From Proteobacteria bacterium UBA7415 (GTDB lineage: Bacteria; Pseudomonadota; Gammaproteobacteria; Arenicellales; Arenicellaceae), in assembly GCA_002470515.1 (NCBI GenBank), contig DKML01000031.1:62001-126000 (forward strand): a stretch of DNA of 64,000 bases, read 5' to 3'. Shown one piece after another: positions 45,341 through 53,737 of the stretch; position 1 is the first letter of the stretch; every line of letters begins with the position of its first letter. The notes beneath the pieces are model-generated. The model worked only from the letters and a program-made list of their open reading frames with translations, made no database searches and was not told where the DNA came from. Position numbers and translations under genes: made by a program.

Positions 45341-47046
45341 TATTGTTCGCTATCTAGAATAGATCGCTCCATTGCGTTTATCTGTTCGCGACTTAGACCG
45401 TAAGATTGCTCAAGATCCTCTGGTGTCACATAGCCACCCTGTAAATCTCTTATAAGTTTTTCAGGACTACGCTCAGACGGTTTTCCATACCCTGCTCCAC
45501 CGGGAAACTCTAACAATACTCGAGCGCCATGTGGTACAAATTGCTTACCTTTACCGAACATCGCTTGGCCATCGCTGCGAGCGATTGTAGTCGCGCCACC
45601 AGAAGCACCACCTTGACGACCTCGTGCAGGAAAACGCACTCGGTCGAACATTGCCGAAAAATCAAATTCGTGGCCTTGGGTGGCACCCACTTCCATAAAC
45701 TGACCTAGCCCGCCACGAAACTGTCCAGCGCCACCGCTATCGGGACGTAACTCTTTGCGCCAAATAATCACAGGCCCTGAGTGCTCTGTTGCTTCCACCG
45801 GCATGGTCATTACACCTGATGGAAAGGCTGTTGCGTTCATCCCATCCAGCGTAGGTCTAGCGCCTGCGCCCCCAGAATTAAACGTGAGCACTTCTGCGCG
45901 ACGCGTATTAGCAGGCGCTACCTGATCGGTGCGCGGACGAATCGACATCTGGAAATTGCACAGCGTTCCGGCCCCTTCGGCTGGCACTGTGTGCGGTAAT
46001 ATTTTGTCGAGTGCGTTATAGACCGTATCGGGCACCATGTGACCAATAACGTGGCGTAAGGCAACAGGCGCAGGATGCAACGCATTGAGAATACTGTGCT
46101 CTGGCGCGCTGATCTCAAACGGCGCTAAGGATGCCGTGTTGTTAGGAATTTCCGGGGCGATCGCACACTTTAATGCGTAACAGGCATACGCTTGGGTATA
46201 CACCAACGGTACATTAATGCCTTTTTTATCCAGACCAGACGTTCCGCTAAAATCACAGATAATTCGGTCGGCTTTAATCTCCAAACTGACCTTTAGGATT
46301 ATAGGCGTATCGTATCCGTCAATGGTCATCTCGCCATCGGCTGACGCTTGCGGTAACTCTGCGATTTTTTCTAATGTCGCACGGCGCGAGTTACTCAAAA
46401 TAAATTCTGAAATCTCGCTTAGGTCACTTAACGAGAATTCTTCCATCATTTCGATTAAACGTTTGTGACCAATCTCATTACAGGTGGTCAGTGCATTTAA
46501 GTCCCCAATGAGCTGGTCAGGTTCTCGCACATTACCTCGCACTAAATTCAGGAAAGCACGATCTTCTTGTCCTCGCTCTGCAAGTTTCATAATAGGTATA
46601 TAGAGGCCTTCTTCGTAAACCGACTCTGCGTCAGCACCAAAACCCCGTCCACCGATATCCACAACGTGTGCAGTGCATGCAAAAAAACCAATAAGTTTTT
46701 CTTGATGAAACGAAGGTGTTACCACGGTTATGTCGTGCAGATGGCCTGTGCCTTCCCAAGGGTCGTTGGTGAGATAGACATCGCCATCAAAAATGTTGTC
46801 CTGCCCTATACGTCGAATAAAGTGTGCAACCGCGGCAGCCATTGCATTGACGTGACCTGGAGTGCCTGTGACGGCTTGCGCCAACATGCGCCCTTGCGGA
46901 TCATAGACACCCGCCGATAGATCGCCTGCTTCGCGCACAGAGGTGGAGAATGCAGTACGAATAAGCGCTTGAGCTTGCTCTTCGACGACCGAGATCATAC
47001 GGTTCCACATAACCTGCTTCGCGACTAAATTTAGTGGTTTTGTCAT
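45340..47046 (-). CDS. Hydantoinase B / oxoprolinase-family subunit
   Basis: A 568-residue protein of the HyuB family. Typical blocks are REAGDLSAGVYDPQGRMLAQA, YLTNDPWEGTGHLHDITVV, FSGTSGLDKKGINVPL and the C-terminal GGAGARPTLDGMN and GGAGYGKPSERS. HyuB acts with HyuA to open hydantoin, 5-oxoproline or related rings, or in acetone/acetophenone carboxylases, with ATP. It lies 35 bases after hyuA and abuts the FAD oxidoreductase. The substrate cannot be told from sequence. Confidence 0.92.
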   Translation of the reverse strand: MTKPLNLVAKQVMWNRMISVVEEQAQALIRTAFSTSVREAGDLSAGVYDPQGRMLAQAVTGTPGHVNAMAAAVAHFIRRIGQDNIFDGDVYLTNDPWEGTGHLHDITVVTPSFHQEKLIGFFACTAHVVDIGGRGFGADAESVYEEGLYIPIMKLAERGQEDRAFLNLVRGNVREPDQLIGDLNALTTCNEIGHKRLIEMMEEFSLSDLSEISEFILSNSRRATLEKIAELPQASADGEMTIDGYDTPIILKVSLEIKADRIICDFSGTSGLDKKGINVPLVYTQAYACYALKCAIAPEIPNNTASLAPFEISAPEHSILNALHPAPVALRHVIGHMVPDTVYNALDKILPHTVPAEGAGTLCNFQMSIRPRTDQVAPANTRRAEVLTFNSGGAGARPTLDGMNATAFPSGVMTMPVEATEHSGPVIIWRKELRPDSGGAGQFRGGLGQFMEVGATQGHEFDFSAMFDRVRFPARGRQGGASGGATTIARSDGQAMFGKGKQFVPHGARVLLEFPGGAGYGKPSERSPEKLIRDLQGGYVTPEDLEQSYGLSREQINAMERSILDSEQ

Positions 47047-47081
47047 TTTGTTTTGTCTGTTTTTTGGCTCAGGTTTTATAC

Positions 47082-49196
47082 TTATATTTTACGCTCTATA
47101 AGCTCAATACTTCCATCAGCACGCTTTATTGCAATCCGGCTAGCCGGCACAATGATCGTTGTTTCGTCTTCCACGATTGCAGCAGGACCCTCGACAAATT
47201 CTGAGGTGCTCATTGCATCTCTGTTGACTAAACTAGCCTCCATTCGTTCGGCCCTAGCGGGATCAAATATCGCTCGTAGTCCAACCGTTTTGGCTGCGCT
47301 ACTTAATTGGCTTGAATCGCCACCTTTAACATCAGGTTCTACATCTCTTTGGTTAGGGTTAGTAGAGAGCTTAGGGGTCGTGGCATTTACCGACCACACG
47401 GTAATCTCTATATCTAAGCCTTCGACCACGCGACCAAACAAGGCTTTGTAATGACGTTCGAATAACTCAATAAATTCGTCGGCTTTTGGCTCCTGCGCTT
47501 GTTGCGGCGCCACTTCAACAGGTACTTCCCAGCCTTGACCGGCGTAACGCATATACACTTTGTATTGCGTAGTAATTGGCGCTTGCGCATCGCAAGATCG
47601 AACAAAGCCAGTGGCTTCTTCTGACAGTTGGTTTAGCAATTCTTTGATCGCGCTGGGATCGAACTCCGACGCCCGCATATAGACAGACCGGTTTGCTTCA
47701 AAACTGTAGGGGGCACGTAAGAAACCGATGGCTGATCCCACCCCCGCGCCTACGGGTACCAGCAATCGTTGAACTCCCAGTTTTTCGCACAAGCGACCAG
47801 CATGCAATGGCGCCGCGCCACCAAAGGCGATCATGGTGTAGTCGGCTAGGTCTTCACCATTTTCAACCGCGTGTACACGTGCGGCATTAGCCATGTTCTC
47901 GTCAACCACCTCAACTAATCCATAGGCCGCTGTTAAAGCATCGATATCGAGGGTTGATCCTATTTCATCATTGAGTGCTTGGGCTGACGCTTTAGAGTCT
48001 AGTTTGATCGACCCGCCCGCAAAATTGTCTGGGTCGAGCTTGCCCATAATAAGATCAGCATCCGTTACAGCAGGTCTAGTACCACCCCGCGCATAACAGG
48101 CAGGCCCTGGCTCTGAACCCGCAGATTCTGGCCCGACTCGTATTTGCCGCATGCTGTCCACATGAGCCAAAGAGCCTCCCCCTGCACCAATCTCAACCAT
48201 GTCAATTACAGGAATCGAAATGGGCATGCCTGAGCCTTTCTTGAAACGATAAGTTCTAGCCACTTCGAACACACGGCTAGTTTTGGGCGTTTGATTCTTG
48301 ATCAAACAAATTTTCGCGGTAGTCCCGCCCATATCAAACGACAACACTTTGTCTAATCCATAGCGAGACGCTATGTCTGCAGCGAATACCGCGCCACCAG
48401 CGGGCCCCGACTCAACTAAACGCACCGGAAATTCTGCCGCGTTTTCTAAAGAAATAATACCGCCACCAGAGTGCATTAAGAAAATGGTGCATTGCACGCC
48501 CTGATCACTCAGTTGTTCGGCTAGGCGATCTAAATAACTCTTCATTAACGGTTTGATGTAAGCATTGGCCACTACAGTATTGAATCGCTCGTATTCACGC
48601 ATTTGAGGCGAGACGTCGCTTGATAACGAAACGATTACGTCCGGCAGTAAGTCTTCTAACACCGACCTCACTAACCGCTCGTGTTCAGGATTTAAGTACG
48701 AATGCAAAAAGCCCACGGCAATGCTCTGATAGCTTTTCCCCTTGAGCTCTATTACGAGTTCTTCAACTTGTTTACGCTGCAGGGGCACCAACACCTCGCC
48801 GCTTGCCGCAACCCGTTCATGCAGTGTGTAGCGATCTTGACGAGGCAATAAGGGCTCGGGAAGTTGTAAATTTAAGTCGTATTGCTCAAACCGTGATTCA
48901 GTACGCATTTCAATTACGTCGCGAAAACCCTGAGTCGTAATTAATGCCGTTTTGGCACCACGTCGCTCGATCAACGCATTAGTGGCAAGGGTAGTGCCAT
49001 GAATAATCTGCTGAATGTCACTCGCCGCTATCCGAGCCTTAGTGCATACCTGCTGCATGCCATCGATAATGCCTTGCTCTGGCGCTATATAAGTCGTGAG
49101 CACCTTTGCTGAGTATTGGCTATTACCCACTTCTAATACGACATCGGTAAAGGTTCCTCCGATGTCGACTCCCATTCTTATTTTATGTTCGGTCAT
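47082..49196 (-). CDS. Hydantoinase A / oxoprolinase-family subunit
   Basis: A 704-residue ATP-dependent subunit. The actin-like phosphate loop is MGVDIGGTFTDVVLE, and IIHGTTLATNALIERRGAKTALITTQGFRD is the family signature (here as adjacent blocks). LSFDMGGTTAKICLI and AFGGAAPLHAGRLCE mark the second half. It works with the HyuB protein encoded next. It is first gene of a five-gene operon and divergent from an NhaR-like regulator 240 bases away. The ring substrate is unknown. Confidence 0.93.
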   Translation of the reverse strand: MTEHKIRMGVDIGGTFTDVVLEVGNSQYSAKVLTTYIAPEQGIIDGMQQVCTKARIAASDIQQIIHGTTLATNALIERRGAKTALITTQGFRDVIEMRTESRFEQYDLNLQLPEPLLPRQDRYTLHERVAASGEVLVPLQRKQVEELVIELKGKSYQSIAVGFLHSYLNPEHERLVRSVLEDLLPDVIVSLSSDVSPQMREYERFNTVVANAYIKPLMKSYLDRLAEQLSDQGVQCTIFLMHSGGGIISLENAAEFPVRLVESGPAGGAVFAADIASRYGLDKVLSFDMGGTTAKICLIKNQTPKTSRVFEVARTYRFKKGSGMPISIPVIDMVEIGAGGGSLAHVDSMRQIRVGPESAGSEPGPACYARGGTRPAVTDADLIMGKLDPDNFAGGSIKLDSKASAQALNDEIGSTLDIDALTAAYGLVEVVDENMANAARVHAVENGEDLADYTMIAFGGAAPLHAGRLCEKLGVQRLLVPVGAGVGSAIGFLRAPYSFEANRSVYMRASEFDPSAIKELLNQLSEEATGFVRSCDAQAPITTQYKVYMRYAGQGWEVPVEVAPQQAQEPKADEFIELFERHYKALFGRVVEGLDIEITVWSVNATTPKLSTNPNQRDVEPDVKGGDSSQLSSAAKTVGLRAIFDPARAERMEASLVNRDAMSTSEFVEGPAAIVEDETTIIVPASRIAIKRADGSIELIERKI

Positions 49197-49323
49197 CTCT
49201 ATATTGGGTCAATGCGATAGGCGATCATTACAGAGCCATTAAGGTGTGTTGAAGATTCTGATTGCAGTATAAGAAGTCCTGCAAATAATTCTAATCTTTT
49301 AGCTTTAATGTCTCAAAGCAGCA

Positions 49324-49350
49324 GTAATGTGTAATTGGCCTGTACATTAC
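49324..49350. promoter_or_regulatory. Candidate operator between hyuA and the NhaR-like gene
   Basis: The inverted repeat GTAATGT (49324-49330) and ACATTAC (49344-49350) is perfect over 7 bases with a 13-base spacer. It lies in the divergent region between the hydantoinase operon and the LysR-type gene, about 86 bases before the latter. The size and T/A ends suit a LysR-type site. Inference from symmetry and position. Confidence 0.45.
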
Positions 49351-49435
49351 AAAACCTTGCTCTACTATTACCTATACTAATGCTCCAGACAATTGCTTCA
49401 CAAACTTCTAAATCGTAACCCTGTAGGAAAATGCA

Positions 49436-50341
49436 GTGAAACAACTCAACTTTAACCATCTTCAGTATTTCTTTGCTGTAGCCAAAGAAGGTAGTGTTAC
49501 GCGCGCGGCCGAGGCTCTGCATGTAACACCACAAACGGTTAGCGGCCAATTAGCCACTTTTGAAGAATACATAGGGGCTCCTCTTTTTGAGCGCCAAGGC
49601 AAGCGTCTAGAGCCCAATAGCTTAGGGCAAATTGCGCTGCGTTACGCTGATGACATTTTTCAGTTGGGCAACGAGCTTTCTCGCACTTTGGCATCGCACG
49701 ACACAGGCCAATTAGCCAACTTTAACGTGGGCGTCGTCGACGCGATCCCCAAGGTTATGGTGTTTGAAATGCTCAATAATTGCTTCGACTTAGAAAATAA
49801 ATTTGTACTTGAGTGCCGTGAGGGCGACTTGTCGAGTCTACTATCAGATCTTTCCATAAATAAGCTAGATCTGATTCTTTCGGATCAACCTATGCCTGTT
49901 GGTGTGAGCGTACGCGCCACAAGCCATTTCTTGGGTGATTCCGGCGTTACGTTTTTTGCGCGCAGAGATTTGTGCGATCGTTACGACAAGACGTTTCCAC
50001 AATCACTTCACCAAGCACCGTTCCTTATGCCAGGCCGAGATTCGGCACAGCATCAGAACTTGGTTTCATGGTTTTCACAAAACAAGATCGCACCAAGAAT
50101 CGCTGCGGAGTTCGACGATACGGCATTGCTAAAGTTTTTTGGCCAAACTGGCCGGGGGATATTTTGCGTATCTACTGCGGTAGAACGAGATGTTCTTGTG
50201 CAATTTGATGTGGGAATTATCGGAAGGGTGACGTCGGTCTCTGACCGCTTTTATGGCATCTCGCCAGAGCGTAAGATCAAACATCCAGCGCTAGAACCTG
50301 TACTGGCTGCCGCAAGCCGACTGCTTTCGAAAGAGTCTTAG
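49436..50341 (+). CDS. NhaR-like LysR-family regulator
   Basis: A 301-residue regulator aligning closely with E. coli NhaR: NFNHLQYFFAVAKEGSVTRAAEALHVTPQTVSGQ, RYADDIFQL, FNVGVVDAIPKVMVFEML, LILSDQP and GEFDD-like AAEFDDTALLKFFG. NhaR in E. coli activates the sodium/proton antiporter gene nhaA in response to sodium. No nhaA lies in this window; the neighbours are a divergent hydantoinase operon and, 2 kb downstream, a sodium-dependent SbtA-type transporter. The start is GTG at 49436 with AGGA about 8 bases upstream. Targets unknown. Confidence 0.85.
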   Translation: MKQLNFNHLQYFFAVAKEGSVTRAAEALHVTPQTVSGQLATFEEYIGAPLFERQGKRLEPNSLGQIALRYADDIFQLGNELSRTLASHDTGQLANFNVGVVDAIPKVMVFEMLNNCFDLENKFVLECREGDLSSLLSDLSINKLDLILSDQPMPVGVSVRATSHFLGDSGVTFFARRDLCDRYDKTFPQSLHQAPFLMPGRDSAQHQNLVSWFSQNKIAPRIAAEFDDTALLKFFGQTGRGIFCVSTAVERDVLVQFDVGIIGRVTSVSDRFYGISPERKIKHPALEPVLAAASRLLSKES

Positions 50342-50950
50342 TCCAATGAGCACGAATATTAGTCGCGTAAGTGACAAGACTAGTTGCTAATTTTGATTGC
50401 CGGTATGTAACTTCTATGGCCGCAGCGTTGAACAGTGCGGCCATTCCTAACAGTTTGCTTGTCGTTTCTGCAATTGCTGCAGAGCGTGTAGTTGCTATTA
50501 GTTCCTATAAATAATCGCTTCGCCCTACCCTTCAGCATCTACGTAAGCGACTAAAACTAACAATACGATTGTTACGGCTAACATAATTTCCATTTCTACT
50601 ATCCTATGTAAAGTTACCTGTCTTGGTTTGACTAGGCATTGGTTTCTCAACGGCAACAATGTGTTGCTATCTAGCTAGGTTATCCAGCGAGCGCATAATA
50701 GGGTCAAACATGTATAGGCGCTGTGCTTCTAGCTTGTAGATATTTTAGATCTAATCATAATTATTGTTAGATAAAACCTTACATACACTTTGGTTAGAAC
50801 AATTTGTATAAAACCGCTATCCAGAGATTAAGGTAGCTTCGGCAAAAAAGTAATTTAAGTATTTTCCGAACGTAACTTAATAATTATTCGACTTTTATAT
50901 TTATTTTAGTTCTGTAGTATGCATCTCATCAACACACACAGAGAGGCACC
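50342..50950. other. 609-base intergenic region
   Basis: No full-size gene is seen. The region contains a perfect 9-base hairpin (ATGGCCGCA at 50416-50424 with TGCGGCCAT at 50436-50444) after the NhaR-like gene, a possible terminator without a T-run. It also contains a tiny minus-strand reading frame at 50525-50593 listed separately. From about 50740 it is strongly AT-rich and leads to the hibernation-factor gene. The reason for its length is not clear. Confidence 0.4.
50525..50593 (-). CDS. Possible 22-residue membrane peptide
   Basis: A very short frame begins at ATG 50591-50593 with AGGA 8 bases upstream. It encodes MEIMLAVTIVLLVLVAYVDA followed by Glu-Gly and a stop. The middle is a clean hydrophobic segment long enough for one membrane helix, as in KdpF-type and other regulatory membrane peptides. 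No homology can be judged by eye. It may be chance, but the ribosome site and hydrophobicity together merit listing. Confidence 0.28.
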   Translation of the reverse strand: MEIMLAVTIVLLVLVAYVDAEG

Positions 50951-51337
50951 ATGAAAATTCAAATCTATTCCAACGATATCAATCTCACTGACCCCCTCAA
51001 GCTCAGCATAGAAGCGCAAGCCGAAAAACGCGCAGCGCGACACGTTGATCGAATCGACACCATGGTAATCCGAATCAAGGATCTAAATGGCCCCAAGGGC
51101 GGCAAGGACAAACAGTGCACAGTGGAGATACATCAGGCTGGGCAAGCTCCGATTGTCGTCACTAAGCAAAGCGAGTCACTCGCTAAAGCGATCAACAAAG
51201 CACTCGGGCGAGCGGTTAGAACAAGCGTACGTAAAACACGAAAACAAAATGTCTACAGCGCTGTCCGACGCCGTCGTGACAAATTCAAAGAATTGTTCGG
51301 CCGCACGATGCAAGATTCCGATCCTGTCAATCAGTAA
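50951..51337 (+). CDS. HPF/RaiA-family ribosome-associated protein
   Basis: A 128-residue protein with the HPF/YfiA fold: N-terminal MKIQIYSNDINLTDPLKLSIEA cut at the helix, then RIDTMVIRIKDLN, AKAINKALGRAVRTSVRKTR. These proteins bind the 30S subunit and promote ribosome hibernation in stationary phase. The C-terminal tail is strongly basic (VRRRRDKFKELFG). AGAGG lies 5 bases before the ATG. It is monocistronic, closed by a strong terminator at 51414. Confidence 0.85.
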   Translation: MKIQIYSNDINLTDPLKLSIEAQAEKRAARHVDRIDTMVIRIKDLNGPKGGKDKQCTVEIHQAGQAPIVVTKQSESLAKAINKALGRAVRTSVRKTRKQNVYSAVRRRRDKFKELFGRTMQDSDPVNQ

Positions 51338-51413
51338 GATTTAATAATTTGAAATCAAGAAATCCATTGACCATTGCATGCAATTTCCTAGGGCTGCAAT
51401 GATCGGGCCTCAT

Positions 51414-51454
51414 GAGCGCCCAGTTCCCATTATCACTGGGCGCTCCTTTTTTTG
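51414..51454 (+). terminator. Strong intrinsic terminator
   Basis: A perfect 11-base stem GAGCGCCCAGT / ACTGGGCGCTC with a loop of about 9 bases is followed by a T-rich run (CCTTTTTTT). It lies about 75 bases after the HPF-like gene and before the DUF533 gene. This is a canonical Rho-independent terminator. Confidence 0.92.
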
Positions 51455-51504
51455 CCAACTTAGGCCGAATAGATCAACAGACATTTGACATAACGAGAAC
51501 CAAT

Positions 51505-52293
51505 ATGAACTTACAAAACCTTCTTTCAGAATTCAGCGCAGCGACACAATCGCAGAATGCGCATGCCACGAGTCACACTCCTCAAAGCGCGGCAGCCAAC
51601 AGCCCGGTAAGCAGTAACCCAGTGAATAGTGCACTTCAGTCCATCAAGTCGAGCTTCCCGGGTGGGCTCGCTGGTGGCGCGGCTGCGGGCGGCGTTGTTG
51701 CACTGCTTCTAGGGAGTAAGTCCACGAGAAAAGTCGCCAAGAAAATGGCTAAGTTTGGTGGTACAGCGGTCTTAGGCGGACTTGCCTACAAAGCCTACTC
51801 AAATTGGCAGGACAACAAAGCACTCAACCAAACCCAGCCACTTCAAGATCAAGATATTCAGCAAGCCGCCGCTTTACTAAGTCCTTCGACAGCGGCTGAA
51901 TTTGGAGCCGCAGCAGAAACGGTTGAGCTGGCTCACACCGCACTAGAGATAACCCTTGTCAAAGCAATGATCGCCGCATCAAAAGCTGATGGACAGATTG
52001 ACGCTGTCGAACAAAAACGCTTGTTGGCCACCGTTGAAAAACTAAACTTGGATTCAGAGCAGAAAGGCCAGTTGTTTGGCCTAATGGCCGCCGACATCAG
52101 TGTTCAAGAGATCGCGGCTTCGGTAGAGACTGAAGAAGCACGCGCAGAAGTCTACTTAGCCGCCTACCTTGCCATTGAAGTTGACGATCAGCGCGAGCGT
52201 GCGTTTCTCAACGACTTGTCACTGGCGCTAAAATTGCCTCGCGGGCTGGCCGCCTATCTAGAACAACAGGCTGACCAAGGGGTCAGTCTATAG
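51505..52293 (+). CDS. DUF533/TerB-like inner-membrane protein (YebE-like)
   Basis: A 262-residue protein. The low-complexity N-terminus is rich in Ser, Asn and Ala. A glycine-rich hydrophobic segment follows (GGLAGGAAAGGVVALLLGS), then a second (GGTAVLGGLAYKAYSNW). The C-terminal half is an all-helical TerB-like domain (LVKAMIAASKADGQID, AYLAIEVDDQRERAFLNDL). YebE relatives are envelope-stress linked, but their function is unknown. The frame is open upstream to 51412 through the terminator, so the start is put at ATG 51505. Confidence 0.85.
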   Translation: MNLQNLLSEFSAATQSQNAHATSHTPQSAAANSPVSSNPVNSALQSIKSSFPGGLAGGAAAGGVVALLLGSKSTRKVAKKMAKFGGTAVLGGLAYKAYSNWQDNKALNQTQPLQDQDIQQAAALLSPSTAAEFGAAAETVELAHTALEITLVKAMIAASKADGQIDAVEQKRLLATVEKLNLDSEQKGQLFGLMAADISVQEIAASVETEEARAEVYLAAYLAIEVDDQRERAFLNDLSLALKLPRGLAAYLEQQADQGVSL

Positions 52294-52334
52294 CCGCGAC
52301 ACCAAAGCCAAACGTCAACGCAGTCCAAAAAAAA

Positions 52335-52363
52335 GGGCTCAGCACTTTGCTGAGCCCTTTTTT
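52335..52363 (+). terminator. Intrinsic terminator after the DUF533 gene
   Basis: A perfect 10-base stem GGGCTCAGCA / TGCTGAGCCC with a 3-base loop is followed by six T and preceded by a run of A. It could therefore work in both directions. It lies 41 bases after the gene and ends the unit. Confidence 0.93.
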
Positions 52364-52411
52364 AATATAAACTCTTAGTCAAATTTCAAACTGCAACCAC
52401 AAAGGCCCACC

Positions 52412-53356
52412 ATGTCACTTGATCCAGTCATTTGGTTTTTTATATTCGGGGTGCTCGCAGGCGTCCTGAAATCTGAATTGCGCTTGCCAAGCCCAATTTA
52501 CGAGTTTGTCTCAATGCTTTTACTGATCACCATCGGCCTCAAAGGTGGTATCGAACTTGCCCAACAACCGTTCGGAACGCTACTACCGCAGATTCTCACC
52601 ATCATCACTATGGGCTTCCTACTGCCTTTGATTGCGTACCCGCTATTAAAATACATAGGTAGACTCAGCACAGTAGACTCAGCGTCAATTGCAGCTCACT
52701 ATGGATCAGTGAGCGTGGGTACTTTCGCGGTCGCCGTGGCGTATATGGGCGCACGCGATGTAATGTTCGAGCAGCACATGGCGCTGTTTGTGGTTCTTTT
52801 AGAAGTACCTGCAATCTTAGTCGGTATTGTCATTGCTAAAGGTTGGTCAGGGGATACTCGCTGGGGCGAGATTGGCCACGAAGTATTGCTTGGCAAAGGC
52901 GTTATGTTACTCATGGGCGGCCTAGTCATAGGCTGGTTAAGTGGCCCGACAGGAGTCGAGTCCATTACGCCTCTGTTCTTTGATCTCTTCAAAGGAATTC
53001 TGGCACTGTTTATGCTCGAGATGGGTTTGATTACTGCAACTCAACTTGGCAGCTTGCGGCATTACGGGGTGTTCTTAGTCGTATTTGGTATTGCCGTACC
53101 TTTGCTATTTGGTGCTATTGGCGCCGTTACGGGCACCCTGCTAGGACTTTCAATAGGCGGTACCGCAATTCTGGCCACGCTGTTTGCCAGTGCATCCTAT
53201 ATAGCGGTGCCCGCCGCGATGCGGATATCCCTACCTGAGGCAAATCCGACATTGTCGCTGACCGCTTCGCTGGGAATAACCTTTCCATTCAACATTCTAT
53301 TGGGCATTCCGATTTATCACAGTTACGCCCAATACGCACACACTGCTTTAGTGTGA
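52412..53356 (+). CDS. SbtA-like sodium-dependent bicarbonate transport permease
   Basis: A 314-residue inner-membrane protein with about ten helices, of the family (PF05982) named after cyanobacterial SbtA. Blocks include RLPSPIYEFVSMLLLITIGLKGG, HYGSVSVGTFAVAV, LFVVLLEVPAILVG and SASYIAVPAAMR. SbtA imports bicarbonate with sodium for CO2 concentration. It is shorter than the Synechocystis protein, and no Rubisco or carboxysome genes are present, so here it may feed carboxylases such as biotin-dependent enzymes. Followed after 40 bases by an SbtB-like PII gene. Confidence 0.9.
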   Translation: MSLDPVIWFFIFGVLAGVLKSELRLPSPIYEFVSMLLLITIGLKGGIELAQQPFGTLLPQILTIITMGFLLPLIAYPLLKYIGRLSTVDSASIAAHYGSVSVGTFAVAVAYMGARDVMFEQHMALFVVLLEVPAILVGIVIAKGWSGDTRWGEIGHEVLLGKGVMLLMGGLVIGWLSGPTGVESITPLFFDLFKGILALFMLEMGLITATQLGSLRHYGVFLVVFGIAVPLLFGAIGAVTGTLLGLSIGGTAILATLFASASYIAVPAAMRISLPEANPTLSLTASLGITFPFNILLGIPIYHSYAQYAHTALV

Positions 53357-53396
53357 TCGCCAACCTATATTTAGTCACGACGCAGAGGCTATTCGC

Positions 53397-53696
53397 ATGA
53401 AAACATACAATCAAAAACTACTCACTATTTACACCGAAGCGGCACTGGAATCTTCATTGATTCGCAAGATCGACAAACTCGGAGCAACCGGCTACACGAT
53501 CACTAACGCCAGAGGCAAAGGTAGCAGCGGATCGCGCACAGCATTCTGGGAAGCTAACTCAAACATCCGTGTAGAAATTATCTGCACCGAAGAAATAGCC
53601 ATAGCTATTTCGCAGGGCCTGCATGAGAAGTACGGCAAGAACTACGCGATGATGACGTTTACGAGTGATATTGAGGTTATGGCGACCGAAAGTTGA
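53397..53696 (+). CDS. SbtB-like PII-family regulator
   Basis: A 99-residue protein of PII fold: KLLTIYTEAALESSLIRKIDKLGATGYTITNARGKG (in adjacent blocks), SGSRTAFWEANSNIRVEIICTEE and YAMMTFTSDIEVMATES. It is smaller than GlnB and lacks its classic T-loop, like SbtB, which binds adenine nucleotides and gates SbtA. It follows the SbtA-like gene on the same strand by 40 bases, so it is likely its regulator. A C-terminal cysteine pair known in some SbtB proteins is absent. Confidence 0.85.
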   Translation: MKTYNQKLLTIYTEAALESSLIRKIDKLGATGYTITNARGKGSSGSRTAFWEANSNIRVEIICTEEIAIAISQGLHEKYGKNYAMMTFTSDIEVMATES

Positions 53697-53737
53697 ATGC
53701 GAAGACGGCTAAAGGTGGTAATCAAGTGACTCGATTG

